Shown: positions 37,980 to 49,837, counted from the stretch's first letter. The stretch: DNA of 64,000 nt from Protula sp. h YS-2021 (GCA_949752745.1 OX457027.1:79787214-79851213); one strand, 5' to 3'. The notes: generated from the letters alone by a model not told the origin. Numbers and translations are program-made.

Positions 37980-40900
37980 TGATATTTCAGGGAAATTCCT
38001 TCGCTCATGCACGCTGGAATGGGTCTTATTGCTTTTCGTAAGCTGGGACTTTGTCCTTGGACAAACTTGTTGGTGATTGACCAACGGGCTAAATTTTTCA
38101 GTAAAGTCTTAATCTTGGTGATTGGCCAGCTGGCGAAAATTTTCAGTAAAATCTTAACTAACTGCTGAAAAATAGTCTTCCCATGTTTGAATTTAAAGTG
38201 AAGGTAGCAAGAGTTACCACCTAAATGGCTGTAATTTTTTTGGCAATTCGCCAAAAATTGTCGAAAATATTGGTGAAAAACCTTTTTTTTTCCTAGCGTC
38301 TTAAGCATTTCCAGGAAAACAATATGTCTCGAAATTTTAAGTGAAGGTACCAGGCGTTACTGCCTACCTGGCTATTACTTTTTAGACCAGCCGACTATGT
38401 CGGGCTGTTCTTATCCTATCAATAGAGGGGTATCCGTCGTCTGTATGTACGTGTGTAAACTTTTACTTAAAATGCTTTTTCTCCTTCAGTTTTGATTGGA
38501 TTCCTCTCAAATTTTACACGATTGTTCTCTAGGTATGCCTCTCTTTAACAAGTATTTTTTTTTGGCGATCCGCCAAAAATTGGCCAAATGAGGGACATTT
38601 GAAAGTTTTCGGTTGCCAATTTTCAAAATGCTTCTTCTCCCACAATTTTGATCAGATTTTCTTCAAATTTTGCACGAATACTCCCTAGGTAGGCCTCTTT
38701 TGAAAAATTACTCATTTTGGCGATTCACCAAAAATTGGCCAAATGGGGGACATTTTGTCCCCTTATGAAAGAATTGAAAGAATGACTCCTCATCAGCCAC
38801 AACTACACCGAGCAAGTGAGCGAATATTTTCTCCCTTCCATTACGGCTTTTTTCGTAACCGCTGTCTGCCAATTTGATCATGATTTTGTCTGTGATTCTT
38901 GGATATATATTCTGTAGGTCACGGCTGGTCACCATGTCCCTGGACATGCTTGTTTAATTTGTTGGCGTTTAATTTGGAAAATGCTTCTTCTCCGACAATT
39001 TTTATTGAATTCCTTTCCAATTTTGTACGATTCTTCTCCAGTTAGGCCCCCCTTGAAAAATTAATTTTTTAGTTTGGTAAACATGCGAACTGGTACGAAA
39101 TCGAACCGAGCGTCAATGCAAGTTAAATAAACATGCGTAGTGGTCCGACGTGCGAACCGCTTATCAACGCAAGTTAAATAAAACATGCGTAGTGGTCCGA
39201 AATAGTAACCGCATATCAACGCAAGTTGAATATACTTGCGCAGTTTTCCGAACCGCTTATCAACGCAAGTTAAATAAACATGCGCACTGGTCGGAAACGC
39301 AAACCAAGCAAAATAATACATACCAAAACATTAAACTTAAGTAATGATGTTTTAGACGCGGCGTTTTCTTTTTTTCAAAAGGCACATGTGTTTGGTCGTT
39401 TTGATCGTTTCTGCTGCTTGAACTAATTGTGTATGTCCGACAGTACATGTCAACAGTACACATGTGTAGATACAATTTCGATACGTTGTTCGAAGTTATT
39501 TTTCTGGGAAAAAATCTTTGTATGTATTTATCGGTCTATGTTCGGGTCCGTTGCTAAACTAATTATTTAGCTAGCTCATTGCCATCTCGTCCTTTGAAGC
39601 CCAATTTTTCAGGGACATTGCCTTGTTCAAGCACGCCGGATTTGGTTTTATCGCTTTTCGTTAGCTGGGGCTTTGTCCTTGGACAAACTTGTACAATGTG
39701 ACTACCACTTTCTCCAACCAGACAAGCTTATTCATAGATTCACTAGTTCTCGGCTGGTCACAATGTCCCTGGACATTCTTGTTTTGGTGAGTGGTCAAAA
39801 ACTGATACAGATTTTGGCGAAAACAAAAAAAATGCAACAAAAACTTTACTAACTGCTGGAAAATAGTCGTACTGTGTTGACATTTAAAGTGAAGGTAGCC
39901 GGAGGTACTACCTACCTGGCTATTACTTTTTGGGTGATTGGCCAAACATTGGCTAAGCTTGTGGCGCAAAGCAAAAAAATATTAGCGAAAATATTGGCTG
40001 AAAACCTTTTTTTCGTAAAATCTTGACCTTTTCAAGGAAAGTAACGTTACTGCCTTGAAATTTTAAATAACGGCAGTAATCAATATTACCTAACTGGCTA
40101 TGAATTTTTAGTGGTTGGCAAAAAGCGGCGATTTTTTGGCGAAAAACCAAAGAAATTTCAGTAAAATCTTGGGAGAACTCCAGGAAAATAGTCTCCTCGC
40201 TTTGTGATTTTAAATAGCAGTACCAAACATTACTACCTAAGTGGTTGTTACTTTTTAGGAATTTGCCAAAACTTGGCAGAAATATTGGCCAAAAACCAAT
40301 TTTCTGTAAATAGTATCTCCTAGGGCTTTCATGGAAACATTCTACAATTTTGGTGGGAGGTAGGGTGCATCGATGTCCACCTATCTATTAGTTGTTTAAG
40401 GGATTCACCAAAAAATTAGCAGAAATATTGGAGAAAAAACGTACTTGTCTATTTATTATGTTTTTTTTTTTTTTTTTTTTTTTTGAAAATTGTTAAACTT
40501 TAACTAACTCCTAGAAAATAGTATTAATGTCTTGAAATTGTAACTGACGGTAGCAAGCCTTAATATCTACTGTTACGTTTTTGGTGATTGGCTAAAAAAT
40601 TCCCAAAAATTTTTGGCGAAAAAAAACAAAAAAAACCCATAAAATCTTGACGAACTCCATAAAAATAGTCTGACTGTCTTTAGATTTCAATTAAAGGCAG
40701 CAAGCCTGACTGTTTAGCTGGCTATTACAATATTTGGTGATAGGCCAAAAATTGGCGAATAGTTTGGCGAAAAACTAAGAAGATTCCAGTAAAATCTGAT
40801 CTCCAGGAAAATAGTCTTACTCTTTTGAAATTTCATGGAAAGGTAGCAGGCAATATTACTGGCTTACTTGCTGTTACTTTTTTTTGGTGATTGGCCAAAA

Positions 40901-41360
40901 AATCGGCGAAAATTTTGGCGATCAACCAAAAAAACTTTCAGTAAATTCTCCGGGAAAATAGCCTCATTGCATTGTAATTTTAAGTAAAAGTAGCGTAAAC
41001 TACTGCCTAACTGGCCATTGCTGTCTTCCAATTTTAGATAAAGATAGCCATCATTGGTACTTACCTGGCCATTACTTTTTTCGTAATTTGGAAAAATTGG
41101 CGCAAATATTGACGAAAAATGAAACTCATACCACAGGAATGGCGATGCTGTCAAAGACTAAACTACTAGTATAAACAGTCTTTGATACTGTCTTGAAATT
41201 TTGTTAAAGATAGTGGTCATTGGTACTTGCCTAGTTATTGTTTTCGCGTTATTCGGAAAAATGGTGGAAATATTGGTGAAAAACCAATTCTTACTAAAAT
41301 CGTTACTAGCGCTAGGAATATAATGTTACCTTCTTAAAATTTTGAACTATGGGAGCGGAA
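37980..41360. repeat. Degenerate ~150 bp tandem repeat field (forward)
   Basis: Recurring words are TTGGCGAAAA, TTCAGTAAAATCTTGA, CCAGGAAAATAGTCTTACTG, TTGAAATTTTAAGT, GGTAGC and TACCTACCTGGCTATTACTTTTT. They recur at roughly 150 bp through 41.3 kb, interrupted by a second set of 57 bp repeats (39070-39325) and hairpin-headed units at 38390 and 41383. Confidence 0.75.
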
Positions 41361-42349
41361 ATTAGTGCTTATGCGGTTTTATAACCCAGCCGACTTGGTC
41401 GGACTGGGTTAGTCGTATCCCTATAGGGGGCTTGAATGTATGGGCGTATGACGAGTGACGAAAAACGGACAAAATGGCGGCACTTTTTGTGCCCGTTTTG
41501 ACCCAGTTTTAAAATGCTACTCCTCCTACAGTTTTACTCCAATCGTTTAAATGTTACGAAGGGATGTTCCCCAGGGGTTTGCCCACCAGGCTATTATTTT
41601 TTTTTCACGGTTCGCCAAAAAAACTGCCGAAATGGCGGAACTTTGAAGTTTGGCAAAAGCTGGAATAAATGGTATTAAATAACTGAATTGTCAAGCTATT
41701 CATTTCTCTCAGTCTTTTTCAAATAGTTATAAAATTTTAATCAGAAGTTTCTTTCGTGCTTCTCCACCTGGTCTTTGCTTTTTTTGCAAATGACAAAAAA
41801 AATGTCGAAATGGGGGAATTTTAATAATTTTTTTTCTAAAATTGTGTAAATGTCGGTAAATACATGAATCTCCAAAACCCAACCTCTCCAACATCCCTTT
41901 TCGGGCAGCTTCCACCCGGGGAAACACGTTTTTGTGTATTAAAATTATGAAAAAGTTACGTTCAGAAACAAAGTACTTCATTGTTTGGCCTAACAATATT
42001 CGTTTCAGAGTTTTTCTCTCTTTCCTTATTCGGTAACTCGGCTGGGGCATGTCCTTGGACATCCTTGTTTTGGTGATTTTATCGCCTCTTGAAATACGTG
42101 CATCTATTATTATTGCCGTTGACAGCTGTTATTGTTTATTCAAGAAAAACGCATACAAACTATTTCTGAGGCTTTTTTAGGACACTTTTTTTCTTTATAT
42201 TTTTTATTTTCAACATTTTTGGCGTACTTTTTTTGTTCTTTTTTTCTAAAGCGTTCTTTTTTTGTACTTTTTTTGCCATCAAGCGTTCTTTTTTTTAGCA
42301 GTTTGCGTACTTTTTTTTTAAAACAACCTCCGGCAAGCCTGTAAATCTT

Positions 42350-43085
42350 AAGAGAAGACACGTTTTAATGAAAACTGGTTTTTGGCTAATATTTCCACCA
42401 ATTTTAGGCGAATCATGAAAAAACGTAATAGCCAGGTGGGTACCATAACCTGCCGCCTTTAGTCAGAATTTCAAGAAATTAAAGCCAAATACCTAGAACA
42501 GTTGTGTTTTTAACAATGTTTTTGACGAATCACCAAAAAGTTATAATCAGAGAGATACTAATTCCAGCTTCAATCATTCAAAATGTAAGATTATATCCCA
42601 AAGGTTAGAAACGATTTCAGTAAGAACTGTTTTTCACCTATATTTCGGTCATTTTTTTTTCAAATAACGAAAAAATGGCAGTAACCAGGTAAGTACCAAT
42701 TGCCACTATTTTTAACCAAAATTTCAAGACAGCAATGATGGTTTGAGTTAAGATTTTACTCTTTTTTCGTGAATATTTCGTCTAATAATGGCCAGGTACG
42801 CAGTAATATCTGCTACCTATACTTGAAGTTTCAAGATAGTAGGCTATTTTCCTCGAGTGGTTTAAGATTTTACGCAAAAAACGTTTTATCGCCACAGTTT
42901 TAACCGGTTTTTTTTTTTTTGGCAAAGGGCCATAAAAATAATAACCAGGCGGACACTTATGTGCACATTTCCATTACAACAATAGGAGGATATATGTTTT
43001 AAAGAAAATTGCGTTTGACCAATATTTCCACTATTTTTTAGCGAATTGCCAAAAAGTAATAGCCAGGTAGGTAGTTTTTTTTTGT
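42350..43085. repeat. Same repeat field in inverted orientation
   Basis: The complementary words (AAAGTAATAGCCAGGTAGGTA, AATTTCAAGACA, GGTTTTTGGCTAATATTTCC) appear here and again at 44450-44650. The array therefore exists in both orientations around 41.4-42.3 kb. Confidence 0.75.
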
Positions 43086-45840
43086 TGTTTTTTTTTGGTT
43101 TTGTGGAAAAAAGTTTATTTTGGCACAACCGTGGTTGTAATACGGCCCGGGATTGTGCACTGATCAGCTATATATATCAGTTAACATAGTTTTAGATATC
43201 AAACAAAAATTTTCACCTAACAATTGTAAACTAAATGATCCAATTCCTTTATAACCTGTTACTAGCAAAAACCATATTCCATATTATCGAATACCAAATA
43301 CCAACAGACACTGCAGATAATGCAGATAAGTAATTATTTTTTTATTATCACTTCTTTCTAGCAAATGCTCTAATCTCATACAAAACAAGTCGAGTCAACT
43401 GTAAAAAATTGGATCACATTCTTGAAATATCCAGTCCACTAACTGCGGTAATAGTGAAAGTTTAGGAAAACATGTAATATTGAAGTGATTAGGTTGTTTA
43501 TATTCTACCTGAACACTAACTAATATCTGAGTTGAATATTTTTGGCTTAACAGTTAACAATAATATTAAACATTTTTTAAAATAGCTTTTTATTAGGAGA
43601 TGAATTGGAAATTTATATAGGTTTTTTTTAATTAAGTGCTAATTCTTGTCCACAACAGAATGATCATTTTTTCACACATTTAAAGTTAAGTTTTCGTTTA
43701 AAAATCAAACTAGCCAAAAATCACCTTTTCGCCTGAAACATTAGGAAGTTAAAAAGTTCATTGAATGATTTTCAACGACGCCTTTTTAAGTGTTTGGAAA
43801 TGTAAAAATTTCGCTGTTCCCATCCTGGCCATGCTGTATTGACACCCGAAGTTTAGACTGAGAGAGGCCGATTTAACTCAAACTTTTGCAAGTTATCTAT
43901 GTAACAAGTGAAAAAAATACATTGATAGCAATATTGTTTTGCTAATTGAAGTTGTGAAAAAAATATTTTAACACAGCCGTGATTGTAATACGTCCCGAAA
44001 ATGTGCAATAACCAGTCATTCTTTAATTATTAAAGAAGAAAAAAGGACAATAAAATGTCGAGTTTAGATTTCTGAAAAGTCCCCGGTTATACATTAACTT
44101 ATCTTCTGGCATCGTTCTTTTATCAGGCAGCCACCTATACGTAATTTCTCCAGTAAAATGTTTTTTCATCACAAACATTTGATTTAAGTCTAGTTAAATA
44201 AATCATAAGCTTAATAACGATAAAGAGATTGTCTACTTGGATGTCGTCTTTACCCAAGAGAAAGTCCCATTCATCTAGTTTGTAGTTATTTAAGTTCGAC
44301 AATCTCAGACGATTTTGGATCATATGTTTTGTAAATTTACATTTCAAGCAAAAAAATGACATAATGTGTCTCATTCGTTACACTGTTTACATTTGCTGTC
44401 GTTACCAACCTGCCAATCTCTCTTTCGTTGATTTGTAGCTACAATGTTGGTAGTAAGGTAGGTAGTAATATCTGCCACTGTTGCATAAAGTTATAAGGCA
44501 ATGAGGTTATTTTCCTATAGATAGTTAAGATTTTTCAGAAAAATTGCTTTTTCGCCAATCTTTCCGCCAAATCTTGGCAAATTCCCAAAAAAGCAATAGC
44601 CAGGTAGGTACTTATGTCCTCTATCATCAACCAAAATTTCAAGACATTTAGACTAAAAACCTACGAGGAGATACGATTTTTCAATTTAAAAAAAAAAAAA
44701 CAAACATACGCACATACTTTCAACGACTGTTATAGCCCCTGCTTCTATAAGAAGCCGGTACTAAAAAGTGCCGGGCTCCAAGATTTCCGTCTGGCTCCCA
44801 ACTTTTTGAAGTCTGGAGTATTTTTTGCTAGACATTTCGAACGCTATCACGCCTTATAGGTAAATGTACCTGAACTGAACAGCCGTGACCATATATATTA
44901 TGTAGTATTGACTACACAATAGATTTCCATGTTTCTGCGCCACACATTGAACTATTTATATTCAATACCGTAATGTTTTTTTCAAGTTTGACAACGTTTG
45001 CATACAGTGAGTAAATCTAGTCAAGAAAATCTAGTAAAGAAGTTTGATTTGTTTTTATATGTGTTATCACACTCACACACTTGCCTGTGCCCAAGTGCTA
45101 ATAGAGAGAAGAGAACAAGAGAGATGGGAAGAGAGAAAGAGTGGGCGAGAAAGAGGAAGGCAGGGCGGGACAGCCGGGAGGGAAAGGGGTTAGGAGGATG
45201 AAAGAAAGCATTTACATATTTTGTCGCATTGTAAACAACTTTCATGTCATAGCTGAACTCCATTTACTCCTTTTTAACGTGTAATAAACTGTACATCAAT
45301 ACATACCGCTGTAATTTCAAGCAATTATCAAACAGAAGCAAATAGAACGTTAAAAAAGGATGAAAAAAGTGACCAACTTTCGGGAGGAGTTTCATTGTCC
45401 AATACGTGGGTTACAGTGTGTAACCAGATAGAACAAGGAGAAACAGAAAGAAAAGAAGAAGAACAGGAAAAAAAAAACAAACAAACGAAGAAGGAAGGCG
45501 AAAAACATTAGAAGTGGCAGTCATCTGCTACCCCCTTCCCCCTTCCCACACAAATTAGAAACATTTTGTAAAAGTGTTAAGGTAGAGTAGCATTTTCTTT
45601 TTTCGGCGAAAAAAGGATAATACCTTTACAGTATCTTTCTAATCTTTGTATGGATAGTATGGTGGACGGACCGAACACACTTCGTACAGAACACCCTCCG
45701 GATTGAACCCCTTTCTTTTTCACCGCCACAGACAGAACTCCATGCTATTTTTTACAGCTATTTAGTTTATAATTTATCTTTACGTGCTTTTTCTTTACAT
45801 CATCAGTCTTCTAGACACCTAAAACTAGCCTAGTCTAATA
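43086..45840. other. Intergenic, no gene seen
   Basis: AT-rich, with two copies of an ACAACCGTGGTTGTAATACG-like word (43122 and 43972) and a GA-rich stretch at 45105-45195. No protein or RNA gene is supported. Confidence 0.55.
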
Positions 45841-45889
45841 TTTCTGAATTGCGGTCGTTCACGTGCAGACACGTTTTGCTGGTAGTTGT

Positions 45890-46189
45890 TCAATTGCGGC
45901 TTTGGCGATCTGCATGCAAACAGCCGCTGCCTCTTTCTGAATACACTCTTAACAAATACCAAAACGAGGGATTGTCGTGGCCAAAAATCGCTCGAAAACC
46001 GTTATTCCGTCCTCCTACTAAGTTGTTGGTGCGGCAGCCGTCTTGCATAGTAGTGTCATACTGGTTCCATGTGCGGATGATAGTGAGGTCTGTAAAAGTG
46101 GCGCCTTTGCATTTTAAGGCCCCTCTTAAGGAACATTCCCATCTGACTGTGGTCTTAGACTTGTTCTTTTTGGGTGTATGTGTATCCAT
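45890..46189 (-). pseudogene. Collapsed MULE-type transposase relic
   Basis: A 99-residue leftward frame joins two pieces that are far apart in full-length MULE transposases. The first is an N-terminal FLYWCH-like zinc module (VRWECSLRGALKCKGATFTD). The second is a C-terminal segment with the characteristic pattern RTNNLVGGRNNGFRAIFGH followed by NPSFW. The DDE core is missing, so it is an internal-deletion derivative. The ATG is followed upstream by the phrase array at 46200-46310, which would be its terminal repeat. No partner repeat was found on the other side. The recognition is by motif only. Confidence 0.5.
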
Positions 46190-46199
46190 TGTAGTAACA

Positions 46200-46310
46200 T
46201 TTAGTCCAAGGGCACTTTAGTCCGGGGTGCACTTTCGTCCTAGCCTGTAAAAACAGGGGCGCTTTGACCGGGTGCGCTTTGGTTCGGGGGCGCTTTTGAC
46301 CTACGTTCTT
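46200..46310. repeat. 'ggggcgcttt-gaccg' phrase array, likely TIR of the MULE relic
   Basis: Short imperfect phrases (AGTCCAAGGGCACTTTAGTCC, GGGGCGCTTTGACCGGG, GGTTCGGGGGCGCTTTTGACC) repeat at about 20 bp. The style matches the TIR phrases of the elements at 13.5, 15.9 and 17.4 kb. Confidence 0.5.
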
Positions 46311-46459
46311 TCCATACATATTGTTTGACTGTAAGACGTGAAAAATGCGTTGGCAAATTGAGCAAAGATTCTTTAAATGATGTGGTTAACCAGTGCACAT
46401 CTACCAGAAAATATCAATATCAGCAAGTGACTAATAAACCCAGGCTGCTACAATAGTAG

Positions 46460-46640
46460 TGGGAAAACACGGGTTTGAGCACGCGGGTGCTCAAACCCGT
46501 ACGGGTTTGGCCACGCGCGTGCTCAAACCCGTATTTTCAGGTGTGCCCAAACCCGTACGGGTTTGAGCACACCTGTTTTCAAACCCACGCAGGTATGAAC
46601 ATATGTGTTTTTTTTTAAACCCGTCCAGGTATGAGCATAG
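46460..46640. repeat. Palindromic 'gggtttgagcac-gtgctcaaaccc' words
   Basis: Four to five short palindromes built of ACGGGTTTGAGCAC and its complement GTGCTCAAACCCGT are packed in 180 bp. Copies become degenerate to the right (GGTATGAACATATG, GGTATGAGCAT). Confidence 0.85.
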
Positions 46641-46905
46641 TTTTTGGAAGTGATAAAAAACAAACAAATAAACAAATAAAAAATAAAGGAAACAAACAAA
46701 AAAACATAAACAAATAAAAAATAAATAAATAAAATAAGCGACGGTCAAGGACACGCAACGTTAAGATAACTAAGTATCAGTAAAGGTTAAGGCCACTATA
46801 TGTGAAGAATAAAGTTAAGCCGAGAGAGGAGAAAAAAAGTACTTGAACTGGAACATAAAATTATACCTTTTTTCACACACACATACACACATCAAAACAG
46901 TTTTA

Positions 46906-46941
46906 GCTTATTTTTAAGAAATAGTGGCTCTTAAAAGAGCC
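46906..46941 (-). terminator. Histone-type 3' stem-loop plus downstream element (for the Cys-rich gene)
   Basis: On the - strand GGCTCT-TTTA-AGAGCC (46941-46926) forms a 6 bp stem with a 4 nt loop and is followed by ACTA. The loop fits the UYUN pattern of replication-dependent histone mRNAs. Ten bases on is AAAAATAAGC (46915-46906), shared with the three other stem-loops of this element. It lies 33 bases after the gene's stop codon. Confidence 0.75.
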
Positions 46942-46974
46942 GAGGGTGTTGGTTGTAGTAGCTCTTAGAAGTAG

Positions 46975-47280
46975 CTCTTTGAACCCTCCAAAAACTTACA
47001 TTTACATTGCCACTTGTAGCATTGATCCATGGTAAAAGGGCGGCCAACACACTTGAATGGGTGCGAGTTAAAACCACCCAAATTTTTTAGTTTAACTCCA
47101 CACCAGTAGCAATCCGTACAGTCAGCCCCCCCATGCTACAGATGAGTAACTGTACCATAGGAGACCACCACACTTCCTGCAACAAAACCGGCGTGGAGCA
47201 TTATGACCCACGGGACAGTCGTGTGGCTCACCCTCATACCGTAGGATAACCCAGCACTTGTAGCACTCAATGCGATTCAT
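46975..47280 (-). pseudogene. Small Cys-rich (zinc-ribbon-like) protein, one frameshift
   Basis: An ATG at 47280 opens about 50 codons with ECYKC, DCPVGH and FCCRKCGG. At a run of seven C's (47126-47132) the frame shifts. The other frame continues with DCTDCYWCGVKL, FKCVG and CYKWQCKCKF to a TAA at 46975-46977. The spaced CxxC pairs in both halves suggest a zinc-binding protein of about 100 residues. A TATATAA box (47317-47311) lies about 31-37 bases before the ATG and a histone-type stem-loop follows the stop, so it is laid out like its neighbours. I do not recognise a family. Confidence 0.6.
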
Positions 47281-47634
47281 TTTGACTAATGCCTCACTTT
47301 CACTTTTTTCTTATATACCTCTCTTTTTCTCTCATTTCATTCGTCTATAAAAGGTGAAGGACACTATAGGTGAAGTCAATCATCCCTTCCCTCTCTCCAC
47401 CCCCCACATTTCATGTCTTGTATTCAAGGTTACTAAAGGTGAAGGACACTAAGTGAAACCAATCATTCCTTCCCTCTCTCTCCACCCCTACATTTCAGGT
47501 CTTGTATTCAAGGCCATAGAAGGTGAAGGACACTGTAAGTAAAGCCAATCATAGAAGACTTTTACAGGCTAATGAAATAAGTAAAAAAAAATATATATAT
47601 ATATAAGGGAAAAAGAGAAAGTGAAGCATTAATC
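47281..47634. promoter_or_regulatory. Divergent promoter with ~82-100 bp tandem repeats and two TATA boxes
   Basis: The two genes that leave this region in opposite directions have TATATAA at 47317-47311 (-) and TATATAAG at 47600-47607 (+). Between them lie about 2.5 tandem units carrying AAAGGTGAAGGACACT (47352, 47436, 47519), CCAATCAT and CCCTTCCCTCTCTCCACCCC. Confidence 0.6.
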
Positions 47635-47838
47635 ATGTCTTTACGCCTTGACAGAGTTGGTTTGTTTCATAAGTTTTTTTCACTCGGTGTTCGGAACACA
47701 GTGTTTTTACAGTGTGTTTTAGAATGGCCGGATGAGAATGCTTATGATTTATGGAAAATATTTTTTGCTATTGAGATGGCGTTAGGCGGTAAAGAAGACT
47801 GGATTGAAGAAAACCAGCTCTTTGGGCGGGTTTGCTGA
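47635..47838 (+). CDS. Unrecognised 67-residue early-type protein of the element
   Basis: A short intact frame starts at an ATG 35 bases after a TATA box and ends 21 bases before a histone-type stem-loop. The residues are MSLRLDRVGLFHKFFSLG near the start and then a mixed helix with DENAYDLWKIFFAIEMAL and a C-terminal EDWIEENQLFGRV. No family is recognised. The promoter and 3' signal around it argue that it is a real gene despite its size. It could be the remnant of a longer one. Confidence 0.55.
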   Translation: MSLRLDRVGLFHKFFSLGVRNTVFLQCVLEWPDENAYDLWKIFFAIEMALGGKEDWIEENQLFGRVC

Positions 47839-47859
47839 TCAATCCAGAGGAAAAATTAA

Positions 47860-47895
47860 AGCCCTTTTAAGGGCTTCTATTACTACAAAATAAGC
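47860..47895 (+). terminator. Histone-type 3' stem-loop plus downstream element
   Basis: AGCCCT-TTTA-AGGGCT (47860-47875) is a 6 bp stem with a UYUN loop. Nine bases later comes ACAAAATAAGC (47885-47895). An ordinary AATAAA (about 47948) is further downstream. Confidence 0.75.
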
Positions 47896-48189
47896 AACAT
47901 GTGTCTTTAAAAAACTGTGTATATGTGTCTGTGTGTATGTGTGAGTGAATAAAAGTATTTTTTTAAAGTTATACAAGTATTAAAACGTTATGTAAGTATA
48001 AAAAACGAGAATTTTTTTAAGAACAAAAAATGAATACATAAATAAAATAGAAAAGGGAGCAGCCTTGCTTAACACAAATTGTTGCACATTTCAAAGAACA
48101 GAGCAAGAGGCACAGTGACGTAACGTAATTAAGAACCAATCGTCATACCATTTCATGGACAAATAAAATTGCAGCTACATTCAGACTTA

Positions 48190-48420
48190 CTGCAGGCAAG
48201 GTCAAGGCCGCTTGGAACAGGCTGAGGTCGTATGTAAATGAGGCTTCTTTCAGGGTGGGGTTGCTCAATAAAGGTTAAGGCCGCTCAAGACAGGTTGAGG
48301 TCACTAATGAATGAGACTTAGTTCAGAGAACCAATAGTTTTGTAGTTACGAGAACGAATCAGGTTGGAAAGGGTGGTTTGAGAGGGGGGATCCATATGAA
48401 CATACATATATATAAAAAAA
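48190..48420 (+). promoter_or_regulatory. Promoter of the first RING gene
   Basis: The region contains AAGGTCAAGGCCGCT (48199), AAAGGTTAAGGCCGCTC (48269), GGTTGAGGTCACTA (48291), an ACCAAT box (48321) and TATATATAAAAAA (48408-48420). The TATA box ends about 30 bases before the frame's first codon. Confidence 0.55.
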
Positions 48421-48444
48421 ACCTGTTGAGGTGTTTGAGAAAAA

Positions 48445-48973
48445 GTGGCACGTCAAGAGGGAGACCAGATCGATTTAACAGGCAATGAGGAAGAAGATTC
48501 TGACAGAGCTATTATGGCTTCTTTTATAAGAAGTCAGGGAGATCGTGCAGTATCAAGACAGTGGGCGACAACATATTACTTGAATGAGAATGGAGAGCTT
48601 ATTGAAATGAATGTAGGAATGCGGTTTTTTCACCAGAAAAGACTTCGTCTACAAGCCATAGAAATGGGAGACTACAGAATGGCATTTTACTTCCATTTCC
48701 TGCTAGGATATAAAATGCACACAAGAAAGGGAAGAATATCCAGACTGGTTCAACGCATGGCTGGAGAAGTACACAACACGGTGTTTCATTTGCTTTAAGA
48801 AAATGGGACAAAGCAGAGCCTTCACAGAAACATGTTATCATGACCTCTGCAAAGAATGTACTCACCAATGGTGCCATAGATGTTATGAAACTGGGCAAAT
48901 GACCTGCCCCATGTGCCGAACCAACACAAAATTTCAAATTCTTGAGACCAGGCAGATGAGAATCGCACTCTAA
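48445..48973 (+). pseudogene. SUMO-motif/RING finger protein 1 (STUbL-like), start codon and frame damaged
   Basis: The N-terminal frame has a SUMO-interacting-type motif (QIDLTGNEEEDSD) and continues to 48798. The RING lies in another frame from about 48725: REEYPDWF, then CFICFKKMG, HDLCKECTHQWCHRC and CPMCRTN, ending at TAA 48971-48973. The C/H pattern is complete for a C3HC4-type RING. In the paralogue at 51171-51786 the same pieces occur in the same order, which supports one ancestral protein of about 175 residues. The first codon at the position expected from the TATA spacing is GTG. The next in-frame ATG (48514) would lose the SUMO motif. So at least one frameshift, and probably a start-codon change, separate this copy from a working E3 ligase. 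The role as a SUMO-targeted ligase is inferred. Confidence 0.7.
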
Positions 48974-48998
48974 AAAAAAAATCAGTTAAAATCCAACC

Positions 48999-49034
48999 GG
49001 CTCTTATAAGAGCCATCCACTCTTACAAATAAGC
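48999..49034 (+). terminator. Histone-type 3' stem-loop plus downstream element
   Basis: CCAACC precedes GGCTCT-TATA-AGAGCC (48999-49014), followed by ATCCAC. ACAAATAAGC (49025-49034) starts ten bases later. The stem sequence is the classic histone one; the loop has A instead of a pyrimidine at its second base. It lies 25 bases after the RING-1 stop codon. Confidence 0.8.
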
Positions 49035-49800
49035 TAAATCTATTTTGTTATAAAAACAGTTTGAGAAAGAAAAACTTGTGTGAAAGTGTTTTTAAAGCAG
49101 TTTGAAAGTCATTGTAAATGTTTGAGAAAAAAGTTGTGTGAAAGTGAGTGGGACTTATGACACTGTCATTACCTCTCTCAACTGTTTCGTCATACGAACA
49201 TAATTACTTCGCGCTCTTTTGATCAATCGTCTGCTTTGTTGAACCATAGCAACCACATACCATTTACTGACCCTTAATCATACTACATCATAATTATAGT
49301 TTTATTGCCATCTTTTCCTTTTTTTATTTTTTAAAAAAGTGAAAGAATAAATGTATAAGAAAGAAATTAAGTAGAAGCCAGAATTTCTGTTTTAATTCAT
49401 TAACAAATATCATATATTAAAATCGTTTAAAACATCTTTATTTTATTTTTTTAATACATATAATTATTTAGACTTTCATACATAATCTTCATTAAACTAA
49501 ACACAAAAAAAAAATTATATATAAAAAAGTTATTTAAACAGTTATGGTGCTAATGTTTTTTTTCATGTTTTTAATCAAATAACGTTAAATTTCATATAGA
49601 AAAACTGTTTTTTAGTTATTTTAATAAATGTAGTAATAAATAGTATCTTTTTGTTTCATATTCCATTTTTTAAAATAAGAAAAACTATAAATTTTTTAAG
49701 TTATAAGTGAAAAATAAAATATGAGAAACACAAATCTACACCCTCATCACGGTGTACAACCCCCATGTCAGCATGGTTTGCCTTTACGTATGAATTTAGC
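49035..49800. other. AT-rich spacer inside the Polinton
   Basis: Very AT-rich sequence with no gene seen. The last 100 bases contain CACCCTCATCACGGTGTACA (a short inverted repeat) ahead of the next TATA box at 49802. Confidence 0.5.
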
Positions 49801-49837
49801 GTATAAAAAGACGAAACAGTAGGAGGGACGGATAACC

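Noticed and set aside
45849..46220. 123-codon rightward frame
   Set aside because: It is the antisense of the MULE-like frame, which has the recognisable motifs.
46491..46754. Hydrophobic leftward frame, apparently membrane protein
   Set aside because: Phe/Tyr/Leu run is the complement of an (AAAC/AAAT)-rich tract and palindromic repeats.
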